From NCBI GenBank assembly GCA_938036545.1, contig CALHQJ010000005.1:1-11793 (forward strand): a stretch of DNA of 11,793 bases, given 5' to 3'. A model generated the notes under the pieces. It saw nothing but the letters and a program-made list of their open reading frames with translations, was not told where the DNA came from and made no database searches. Numbering within the stretch: position 1 is the stretch's first letter; each line of letters starts with the position of its first letter. A program made the translations under genes and the position numbers. The DNA comes from an uncultured Clostridium sp. GTDB taxonomy: Bacteria > Bacillota > Clostridia > Lachnospirales > Lachnospiraceae. Shown here piece after piece: positions 6,374-11,793 of this stretch.

Positions 6374-6853
6374 ATGGAAAAAATTGCAAGTTTTACTGTC
6401 GATCATTTACACCTGCTTCCTGGCGTTTATGTTTCCCGTAAAGATAAAGTAGGCGATCAGACGGTCACCACCTTTGATATCCGCATGACCCGCCCCAATT
6501 ATGAGCCGGTTATGAATACCGCTGAGATCCACACTATGGAACACCTGGGAGCCACTTTTCTCCGTAATCATCCGGATTTTAAAGACCGCGTACTCTACTT
6601 TGGCCCTATGGGATGCCGGACTGGATTTTATCTGTTATTAGCAGGAGATTTACAATCCCAGGACATTATCGGACTGTTAAAGGAACTGTTTGCCTTTATC
6701 CGCGATTTTAAAGGCGATGTGCCGGGCGCATCTGCCAGAGACTGCGGAAACTACCTGGATATGAATCTGCCTATGGCAAATTTCTGGGGAAAATGGTTCC
6801 TGGAGGTCGTATTAGAGCACATTGACGAGTCCAGGATGACTTATCCGGAATAA
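6374..6853 (+). CDS. luxS: S-ribosylhomocysteine lyase
   Basis: A 159-residue LuxS. It cleaves S-ribosylhomocysteine to homocysteine and DPD, the precursor of autoinducer-2, in the activated methyl cycle in the cytoplasm. The metal site is complete: H53 and H57 in HTMEHLGATF, and C124 in ARDCGNY. The catalytic cysteine is C81 (GPMGCRTGF) and general base E56 is present. Length matches the family. The start at 6374 follows AGGAG 11 bases upstream, a slightly long spacing; an upstream in-frame ATG at 6302 overlaps the promoter and is rejected. It is monocistronic, with its own extended -10 promoter and a terminator. No pfs/mtnN or methionine genes are adjacent. Confidence 0.98.
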   Translation: MEKIASFTVDHLHLLPGVYVSRKDKVGDQTVTTFDIRMTRPNYEPVMNTAEIHTMEHLGATFLRNHPDFKDRVLYFGPMGCRTGFYLLLAGDLQSQDIIGLLKELFAFIRDFKGDVPGASARDCGNYLDMNLPMANFWGKWFLEVVLEHIDESRMTYPE

Positions 6854-6884
6854 GAACATACCTGTCCCAAAATAACCGCAGCTA

Positions 6885-6944
6885 AAAATCTCCCATAGAA
6901 ATCAGGAAACTGCATTTTAAGCCTGATCGTCTATGGGAGATTTT
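6885..6944. terminator. Bidirectional terminator between luxS and the convergent kinase gene
   Basis: AAAATCTCCCATAGA (6885-6899) pairs perfectly with TCTATGGGAGATTTT (6930-6944), and an inner ATCAGG/CCTGAT stem (6901-6906/6922-6927) extends it. T-runs occur on both strands after the stem, so it can end luxS from the left and the kinase operon from the right. Confidence 0.92.
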
Positions 6945-6946
6945 CA

Positions 6947-7480
6947 TCAGTTGTTTTGCTCTTCTATGATCGTTCTCAACATATCTACAATACTGCCTGC
7001 CGTATGGCCTGTTTCGTCAATAGTAATGTCTGCATACTTTTCATAATAGGGGATTCTCTCGTCATACAAATCCTTCAGCGTCTGGCCCTCTTTCAGCACA
7101 ACACCTCGGTCTACCACATTGCCGATTCGCCGTTCAACTTCCTGATAGCTTAACTTCAGATAGACAATCTGGCTGATTTCCTGATAATGCTCCATGGCCT
7201 CTTTTCCGAAAATCACACTTCCTCCTGGCGCAATTACCGATCGGCTTACATCCAGTTCTGCGTTAATCCGGTTTTCAACCTCCATAAAGCCGTCCATGCC
7301 TTTTTCTGCAATAATTTCTTTTAACAGACAGCCTTCTTTTTCCTGAATAACAATATCTACGTCTACAAAAGAATATCCCAGTCTTTTTGCCAGCAATACA
7401 CCAACCGTGCTTTTGCCGGAAGACGGCATTCCAATTAAGGTAATATTACTTTTTTTCTTTTCTGCTGCGGTGTTCGTCAT
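6947..7480 (-). CDS. Shikimate-kinase-like P-loop kinase
   Basis: A 177-residue protein with the shikimate kinase fold: Walker A G17-MPSSGKST, DVD at 40-42, lid-region R125 (VDRGVV) and R142-x-P-x-Y (RIPYYEKYA). It deviates at substrate positions of known AroK proteins. The FRxxE motif that supplies the shikimate-binding arginine reads F65-M-E-V-E69, and the GGG motif is GGS (86-88). ATP binding therefore looks intact, while shikimate as substrate is doubtful; it may phosphorylate another small molecule. The start follows a GGGGGAG site lying inside the flavin reductase gene, which it overlaps by 35 bases, pointing to translational coupling. No other aromatic-biosynthesis gene is in the window. 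The fold is sure, the substrate is not. Confidence 0.85.
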   Translation of the reverse strand: MTNTAAEKKKSNITLIGMPSSGKSTVGVLLAKRLGYSFVDVDIVIQEKEGCLLKEIIAEKGMDGFMEVENRINAELDVSRSVIAPGGSVIFGKEAMEHYQEISQIVYLKLSYQEVERRIGNVVDRGVVLKEGQTLKDLYDERIPYYEKYADITIDETGHTAGSIVDMLRTIIEEQNN

Positions 7481-8087
7481 GTTTTCGCTCCCCCTTCCCT
7501 GATGATTTTGGTTTCCTTCCGGCTGCTTTCTTTTTTACTGAAAATCCAAAGGTTCCAATTTTCTTTCCCAGTTCCAGATATTCTCCATGGGCATATGCCA
7601 TCAGTCCCGTACTGGTCAGATCAAATTTACCCTTTTTATCCATATAGGCTTCATCTACATGGACGGCCAGAACCTTTCCAATAAACATGGTATGAGTCCC
7701 CAAATCCAGTTGGTTTACCACCTGGCACTCAATGTTTACCGGACTTTCCTGAATCATTGGCGCTGGAATGTGCTCTGCCGGCTCCGGCGTCAGTCCGGTT
7801 TCTTTCCATTTATCTACATCCCGTCCGGAACGGACTCCGCAATAATCCGTCGCTTTCGCCAGCGCTTTCGTTGTCAGGTTAATTACAAAACATCCAGTTT
7901 CCTCTATCATATGATAGGAAAACCGTTCCGGTCTGACCGACACATAAGCCATGGCCGGATCAGAACAGATATTGCCTGTCCAGGCCGCTGTAATAATATC
8001 CGTATTACCCTCTCTGTCTGCCACGCTGACCATGGCCGCCGGAGCCGGATAAACCATGGTTCCTGGTCTCCAGGTTTGTTTTGCCAT
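7446..8087 (-). CDS. Flavin reductase-like / flavoredoxin-type FMN-binding protein
   Basis: A 213-residue protein of the flavin reductase-like, FMN-binding split-barrel family (flavoredoxin group). Visible family features are MVYPAPAAMVSVAD at the N-terminus, ITAAWTGNICSDPAMAYVSV, and a later NLTTKALAKATDYCGVRSGRDVDKW block. Such proteins bind FMN and serve as electron carriers or NAD(P)H:flavin oxidoreductases; the partner here is unknown. Residues from about 180 onward form a very basic tail rich in Lys, Arg, Gly and Ser that is not part of the usual fold. Its last codons are the ones overlapping the kinase gene. A GGAT ribosome site precedes the ATG, and the gene begins 34 bases after the pyrophosphatase stop with no terminator, so the three genes are probably one operon. 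Confidence 0.88.
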   Translation of the reverse strand: MAKQTWRPGTMVYPAPAAMVSVADREGNTDIITAAWTGNICSDPAMAYVSVRPERFSYHMIEETGCFVINLTTKALAKATDYCGVRSGRDVDKWKETGLTPEPAEHIPAPMIQESPVNIECQVVNQLDLGTHTMFIGKVLAVHVDEAYMDKKGKFDLTSTGLMAYAHGEYLELGKKIGTFGFSVKKKAAGRKPKSSGKGERKHDEHRSRKEKK

Positions 8088-8121
8088 ATGAAATCATCCT
8101 TCCATTTTTCTAATCGTTCTT

Positions 8122-9789
8122 TTACTCCTGGGCAGCCAGCACCAATGCGGGAACCAGCTGTTTTTTACGGGAAACTACTCCTGGAAGGCTGATCCAGTGT
8201 TCTTCCTCAGATGCGCCTTCATTTTCCACATGGAACGCCTTCAGCACCAGCTGCTCTGCACCCTGTCCTTCATAAATCAATTCTGTGGACTCCGCAATAA
8301 TATTAGTCAGCATAAAGAACATCATATCAACATCCCGTTCTGCTTTAGCCTGTTTGATATAACGGCACATACGGCTCTTCAGGTTTTCCAGTTCTTCTTC
8401 GTTTAAAGAGCTGACCTGAGCCACTCCCATTACAAATTTTCCGGCAGTAAAGGTTTTGAAATCCTGATAAAAAATCTCCGAATCCTTTTTGCCCTTTAAA
8501 TTGCTTCCTGCGGCAAACATATCTCTCGCATATTTTTCAATCTCAATTCCGGCTATTTCCGCCAGCTTCATGGCAGACTGCTTATCCACAAATGTACAGG
8601 TCGGAGAGCGGAACAGCAGCGTATCGGAAACAATTGCGCTGCAAAGCAGGCCTGCAATCTTCGGCTCCACTTCCACTCCTACCTCCTGATACATCTGGTA
8701 TACAATAGTCGCTGTACATCCTAGCGGCTGATTTCGGAAAAATACCGGAGAAATGGTTTCTACTGTTCCCAGGCGGTGATGGTCAAGAATTTCCCGAATG
8801 TCCGCATCTGTAATGCCGTCTACTGCCTGGCTTTTCTCATTGTGATCCACCAAAATCACCTGTTTGCCCGTAGCGCCCAATAAGTTCCGGCGTGAAATCA
8901 TACCTTTATAAAGTCCGTTCTTATCTAAAATCGGGAAATCCCTGTGGCGCTTGCTGGCCATCACTTCCCGAATTTCGTCAATATAATCGTCTTCTTCAAA
9001 GGTAATCAGCCGATCTGTAGTCATAAAATAGCTGACCGGCATACTTTGATTAATGAGACGGGCTGTGGTATAGGTGTCATAGGCGGTAGCAATGACAGTA
9101 CATCCATGCTGTTCTGCCAGCTTCCGGATAGTCAGGGAAGCGCCTGCGCCTTCACAGACAATGATACAATCCGCATCCATCTCAATAGCACACAGCTGGG
9201 ACTCATACCGGTTTCCTAAAATAACCAAATCGTGAGGCTCAATATAAAATTCCATTAAATCCGGATTGGCCGCCGCCACCAGCACCTTTCCCTGGTTAAA
9301 GTAAGCGTTCTCATCTCCTACAATCAGATCTCCTTCCAGAGTTTCCAAAATATTAGAATACTGGGTGTTGGCCTTTGACAAAATGCTGCTGTCATAAATA
9401 TTCATGTAAGATTTGGTAATGTCTCCTACCGTAATCAGGCCTTCCAATGTACCGTTATCCATAACTATCGGCAGGGTCACCGCATTATTGGCCTGCATCA
9501 GATTCCAGGCTTTCTTTAAGGAAATATTTCGATTCACTCCTTCCATCTGACGAATCTCAATATCTCTTACCTGAGTCCGGACGTCTTCAACAAGGTTTGG
9601 CGCTTTTACCCCAAAATAATCTAATACATACTGAGTTTCGCCATTTACTTTCCCGGCTCTGGCCGGTTCATGGTAAATTCCCGTTGCTTTTGTTTTTAAA
9701 TTGGCATAGCAAATAGCCGAGCAAATGGAGTCAGTATCCGGATTTTTATGGCCGATTACAATCGGATTTTTTTGAATCTTACCTGGCAC
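8122..9789 (-). CDS. Manganese-dependent inorganic pyrophosphatase with CBS and DRTGG domains
   Basis: A 555-residue family II (DHH) pyrophosphatase that splits PPi to phosphate in the cytoplasm and pulls biosynthetic reactions forward. Numbered from the chosen start: H14-K-N-P-D18-T-D20 motif, a regulatory insert of CBS1 (about 74-128), DRTGG (about 138-250) and CBS2 (about 251-304), VDHNE near 314-318, DHH at 336-338, SDTL near 388-391, and the C-terminal DHHA2 domain with SRKKQ (540-544). In this subfamily CBS domains bind adenine nucleotides and DRTGG is linked to diadenosine polyphosphates. Start choice: an ATG nine codons upstream (9816) has no ribosome site, whereas GTG at 9789 is eight bases after a perfect AAGGAGG (9798-9804), so GTG is preferred. 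First gene of a probable operon with the flavin reductase-like and kinase genes. Confidence 0.93.
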   Translation of the reverse strand: MPGKIQKNPIVIGHKNPDTDSICSAICYANLKTKATGIYHEPARAGKVNGETQYVLDYFGVKAPNLVEDVRTQVRDIEIRQMEGVNRNISLKKAWNLMQANNAVTLPIVMDNGTLEGLITVGDITKSYMNIYDSSILSKANTQYSNILETLEGDLIVGDENAYFNQGKVLVAAANPDLMEFYIEPHDLVILGNRYESQLCAIEMDADCIIVCEGAGASLTIRKLAEQHGCTVIATAYDTYTTARLINQSMPVSYFMTTDRLITFEEDDYIDEIREVMASKRHRDFPILDKNGLYKGMISRRNLLGATGKQVILVDHNEKSQAVDGITDADIREILDHHRLGTVETISPVFFRNQPLGCTATIVYQMYQEVGVEVEPKIAGLLCSAIVSDTLLFRSPTCTFVDKQSAMKLAEIAGIEIEKYARDMFAAGSNLKGKKDSEIFYQDFKTFTAGKFVMGVAQVSSLNEEELENLKSRMCRYIKQAKAERDVDMMFFMLTNIIAESTELIYEGQGAEQLVLKAFHVENEGASEEEHWISLPGVVSRKKQLVPALVLAAQE

Positions 9790-9797
9790 TATCGGTT

Positions 9798-9804
9798 CCT
9801 CCTT
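9798..9804 (-). promoter_or_regulatory. Ribosome binding site fixing a GTG start for the pyrophosphatase
   Basis: AAGGAGG lies eight bases before GTG (9787-9789) but inside the coding frame of the longer ATG start, which itself has none. This decides the start. Confidence 0.8.
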
Positions 9805-9849
9805 TACAGTTTTCATAATCTATTTACATCGTGTTCATAATTTATTCAT

Positions 9850-9869
9850 ATTTAGTTTTTATACTAAAT
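9850..9869. repeat. ATTTAGT-N6-ACTAAAT inverted repeat upstream of the pyrophosphatase
   Basis: A perfect 7-bp inverted repeat (9850-9856/9863-9869) with further partial symmetry outward (ATA/TAT), in an AT-rich stretch 60-80 bases before the GTG. It could be an operator. No consensus promoter was recognised in this AT-rich region. Confidence 0.5.
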
Positions 9870-9932
9870 GTATAGAAATCAAAGACTTTTATATTATTTA
9901 TTTGTTATATTGCACATAGATTTTTCATAATT

Positions 9933-9966
9933 ACCCCGATTGTGTACTTCCTGTACCGATCGGGGT
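9933..9966. repeat. ACCCCGAT/ATCGGGGT hairpin
   Basis: An 8-bp perfect stem (9933-9940/9959-9966) with an inner GTAC/GTAC pairing. No T-run follows on either strand, so it is not a standard intrinsic terminator. It lies between the nucleotidyltransferase and the pyrophosphatase genes, in the 5' leader region of the latter. Confidence 0.55.
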
Positions 9967-9992
9967 CTCCTCATTTATAGTCCTCAAGTTCC

Positions 9993-10022
9993 GGCAGCTT
10001 CCCGAAAGAAGCCGCCTTTTTT
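9993..10022 (+). terminator. Plus-oriented intrinsic terminator-like hairpin
   Basis: GGCAGCTTC (9993-10001) and GAAGCCGCC (10008-10016) form a 9-position stem with one mismatch, loop CCGAAA, followed by TTTTTT. The T-run is on the plus strand, although both neighbouring genes are on the minus strand. Confidence 0.6.
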
Positions 10023-10052
10023 CATTCCCATGCCTGCTTTAAGAAACTTTCC

Positions 10053-10973
10053 TTAAGAAAACAGTTTTTCATTATACACACCCGTTTCTACTAATCCACG
10101 AATGGCCTTTTCCACTGCCTCCTGATCTTCCTTATAGGTAACTCCGAACCACTTATCCGGCGTATTCAAAATCTTTACGGTTGCCTGTCCTGATTTTACC
10201 AGTTTATCAATAATCTGCGGAAGCAGATACTCTTTCTTTAAATTTCCTTCTGGAATAGAAGCTAAAAATTCCGGAAAACCTTTTTCCAGTTCATCTAAAA
10301 ATGAAGCCGGCAATCCCCACATATTCATAGATACCGGCTGATTTGCATCTAACGCAATTTTATTTCCGTCGTCATCTGCTCCAAATAAACCTTCTGGTGT
10401 CATCCGGATTTCATAGGTCTCCTCTACCTCTTTTAACGTACCATCCGGATTAGCCTGACAAACACCTCTGGTAACCGTACCATTTTCACTCAAAGTATTG
10501 GAAAGAACAAATCCACTCATGCACATATCGTATGGACGTTTTTCCATATCCATTTCTTCCGTCATATAACGGTACATGTTTTTAAAGCATTCTTTTCCAT
10601 AATAATCATCTGCGTTAATAACTGCAAAAGGCCCGTCTACCAGTCCCTTAATGCTGAGTACAGCCTGTCCGGTTCCCCACGGCTTGGTTCGTCCCTCCGT
10701 CAGCGTAAAGCCCTCCGGTAAATCCGTAAGCTCCTGATAAGCATATGCCACATCTGCAAGCTTTTCAATTCGGTTTCCTATAATTTCCTTAAAATCCTGT
10801 TCCAAATCTTTGCGGATAATAAATACAATCTTGTCAAATCCCGCTTCTAATGCGTCATGGATGGAATAATCCATAATAATCTCACCAGATGGTCCCACAG
10901 ATGCCAGCTGCTTGATGCCGCCCCCAAATCTGCTTCCAATACCGGCTGCCATAATAACCAGTGTCGTTTTCAT
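10053..10973 (-). CDS. Sugar-phosphate nucleotidyltransferase (NDP-sugar synthase-like)
   Basis: A 306-residue NTP_transferase-fold protein. It likely condenses an NTP with a sugar 1-phosphate to give an NDP-sugar for envelope or exopolysaccharide synthesis; the sugar is unknown. Visible: nucleotide-binding LVIMAAGIGSRFGGGIKQL (5-23), the metal-binding N120-A-D-D123-YYG, and a conserved NMWGLP segment near 225. The GGGIKQL ending of the signature differs from the RxxPK of GalU and RmlA, so this is a distinct branch and no gene symbol is given. Domains end with the catalytic core; there is no left-handed beta-helix for acetyl transfer. A strong AAGGAGG precedes the ATG. The gene stands alone, with its own promoter carrying a palindrome. 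Cytoplasmic. Confidence 0.85.
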   Translation of the reverse strand: MKTTLVIMAAGIGSRFGGGIKQLASVGPSGEIIMDYSIHDALEAGFDKIVFIIRKDLEQDFKEIIGNRIEKLADVAYAYQELTDLPEGFTLTEGRTKPWGTGQAVLSIKGLVDGPFAVINADDYYGKECFKNMYRYMTEEMDMEKRPYDMCMSGFVLSNTLSENGTVTRGVCQANPDGTLKEVEETYEIRMTPEGLFGADDDGNKIALDANQPVSMNMWGLPASFLDELEKGFPEFLASIPEGNLKKEYLLPQIIDKLVKSGQATVKILNTPDKWFGVTYKEDQEAVEKAIRGLVETGVYNEKLFS

Positions 10974-11058
10974 ACAATGCCTCCTTTTACTGCGCCTGCC
11001 AGCACAGGCTTTTTCTATCGTGCCGCCTTAATCCCAGGCCTGGTCAATAAGTGTATTA

Positions 11059-11067
11059 AGTATACCA
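11059..11067 (-). promoter_or_regulatory. Extended -10 promoter of the nucleotidyltransferase gene
   Basis: TGG-TATACT on the minus strand (complement of 11059-11067) is an extended -10. The -35 position (about 11082-11087) is poor and lies within a palindrome. It implies a leader of about 80 bases. Confidence 0.6.
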
Positions 11068-11077
11068 CACTCCCAGA

Positions 11078-11092
11078 TGATCTGCCAGATCA
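11078..11092. promoter_or_regulatory. TGATCTG-C-CAGATCA palindrome over the -35 region
   Basis: A perfect 7-1-7 palindrome covering the expected -35 position of the nucleotidyltransferase promoter. It is a candidate operator; the regulator is unknown. Confidence 0.5.
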
Positions 11093-11176
11093 AGTTAATA
11101 GGGATTCCATGTTGTTGCTGTTCTCCTGATTTCATATGATTTGGACATTTGTTGTCCTCCCAATTTTAACTAATCT

Positions 11177-11231
11177 CTTACAGTTTCTTACGATTTCTTT
11201 TCTTGTTTACTTTTTATTTACACTTTCTTAC
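11177..11231 (+). repeat. Phased YTTAC direct repeats upstream of the secreted-protein promoter
   Basis: C/TTTAC occurs at 11177, 11187, 11206, 11217 and 11227, that is at intervals of 10, 19, 11 and 10 bases, close to whole DNA turns. The last copy is 16 bases before the -35. The layout resembles tandem response-regulator boxes of the PhoP/OmpR type, whose half sites recur every 10-11 bp. The rest of the 10974-11334 intergenic region shows only the two promoters and the palindrome. Confidence 0.45.
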
Positions 11232-11246
11232 TTCTTTTAAAATCTA

Positions 11247-11275
11247 TTGATTTCATTGGAAATTATTACTATAAT
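11247..11275 (+). promoter_or_regulatory. Promoter of the acidic secreted-protein gene
   Basis: TTGATT (11247-11252), a 17-bp spacer and a perfect TATAAT (11270-11275), giving a leader of about 50 bases before the ATG at 11335. Confidence 0.85.
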
Positions 11276-11334
11276 CAAGCCATAAAAGAAATCAATTTTA
11301 TTCATCTGATACAAATATTGAAGGAGGTTTCTAT

Positions 11335-11793
11335 ATGAAAAAATCCAACGTGATCGGTTTATTATTTGCTTCTGCATTCGTATTAGCAGGTACCCAGCTA
11401 GGTACCATTCAGGCTGAGGCCCGCCCCCATGACAAAAAAGACAAATGGGAAAGCCGCTGGAACAACGGCCGCTGGGGCGACTGGGATGATGACGACGACG
11501 ATGATGATGACAGATGGGAAGACAAATGGGAAGATAAATGGGATGACAAGTGGGATGATGATGACGATGATGATGATCGTCCACAGCACACCTACGGCGG
11601 CAAGGTTAACGTGATTTACTTCTGTGAAGAAGACAACTCCGTTTGGGCTAACGGCGAAATCTGGGCCAAAGGCTTAGTTGACGGCAAGGGCAACGTAAAC
11701 TCCAGCGAACTGACCAATGTTCCTGAAGGCTACAAATTAAAAATCGTTGGCGACTTCTACTATGACGGCGGCAAAGAACTCCGCATTCAGGTT
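11335..11793 (+). CDS. Secreted Asp/Trp-rich acidic protein, 3' end cut by window edge
   Basis: The first 153 codons of a gene that continues past the edge. I do not recognise the family. Residues 1-29 look like a signal peptide (MKKSNVIGLLFASAFVLAG, cleavage likely after an AEA near 27-29). Residues 32-82 form an extreme low-complexity region: DKW/EDKW/DDKW repeats with tryptophan every four residues, and Asp runs of nine (51-59) and eight (74-81) residues. Residues 83-153 look like an ordinary folded domain (VNVIYFCEEDNSVWANGEIW... LKIVGDFYYDGGKELRIQV) with one cysteine (C97). A perfect AAGGAGG seven bases before the ATG fixes the start. Polyaspartate blocks outside the cell often bind Ca2+ or cationic surfaces; that role here is inference. 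The gene is transcribed alone from a strong promoter with phased upstream repeats. Confidence 0.9.
   Translation, partial: MKKSNVIGLLFASAFVLAGTQLGTIQAEARPHDKKDKWESRWNNGRWGDWDDDDDDDDDRWEDKWEDKWDDKWDDDDDDDDRPQHTYGGKVNVIYFCEEDNSVWANGEIWAKGLVDGKGNVNSSELTNVPEGYKLKIVGDFYYDGGKELRIQV

Noticed and set aside
7587..8192. Plus-strand open frame of 201 codons
   Set aside because: It is antisense to the flavin reductase-like gene, which has clear family motifs and an operon context.
9970..10034. Tiny minus-strand ORFs (such as a 15-codon MGMKKGGFF peptide) between the nucleotidyltransferase and the pyrophosphatase
   Set aside because: No good ribosome site, and the frame overlaps a hairpin; short frames of this size are expected by chance.
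10994..11014. Second plus-oriented hairpin with T-run (GCCTG-CCAGCA-CAGGC-TTTTT)
   Set aside because: The stem is only 5 bp and lies in the leader of a minus-strand gene; too weak to call a terminator.
11237..11614. Overlapping frames rich in His, Ser, Ile or Met across the Asp-rich region
   Set aside because: They are low-complexity shadows of the GAT/GAC repeats of the real plus-strand gene and lack ribosome sites.

Overview
The window looks like a chromosomal segment of an anaerobic, low-to-mid GC Firmicute, most likely a gut-type Clostridia/Lachnospiraceae (inference). The reasons are strong AGGAGG-type ribosome binding sites, TTGACA-17-TATAAT promoters, a T-box leader, a PerR plus reverse-rubrerythrin pair, a CBS/DRTGG family II pyrophosphatase, LuxS and a P2-type Ca2+ ATPase. 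Most genes are on the minus strand; luxS and the gene cut by the right edge are on the plus strand. No phage, CRISPR or intact insertion sequence is visible.

Left part (1-3256), minus strand: a T-box leader (about 104-365), probably proline-specific, controls a gene lying beyond the left edge. Upstream of it, in transcription order from the right, are a fumarylacetoacetate-hydrolase-family enzyme, PerR, reverse rubrerythrin and a YkgJ-type cysteine-cluster protein. These are separate, tightly packed transcription units. Several promoters have their -35 box inside or next to the last codons of the preceding gene. The perR and rubrerythrin promoters both carry an AGTAA-TTACT palindrome at the start site, so PerR probably represses itself and the peroxide-detoxifying rubrerythrin.

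Middle (3257-6944): a 210-bp non-coding element with 17-bp perfect terminal inverted repeats bounded by TA lies between the FAH-family gene and a calcium P-type ATPase. It sits between a good promoter and an intrinsic terminator that precedes the FAH gene, so it is either a MITE or a structured attenuator leader, or both. luxS diverges from the ATPase and ends at a long convergent terminator.

Right part (6947-11793): a likely minus-strand operon runs from the Mn-dependent pyrophosphatase through a flavin reductase-like protein to a shikimate-kinase-like P-loop kinase. The last two overlap, and the kinase has lost residues expected for shikimate binding. Further right is an NDP-sugar-type nucleotidyltransferase with a palindrome over its -35 region. 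The window ends in a secreted protein with striking Asp/Trp-rich blocks, preceded by a strong promoter and by YTTAC repeats in helical phase that resemble a response-regulator site.

The best leads are the 210-bp leader element, the secreted acidic protein with its phased repeats, the altered shikimate kinase and the palindrome fused to the T-box terminator. No complete new multi-gene system can be claimed from this window.
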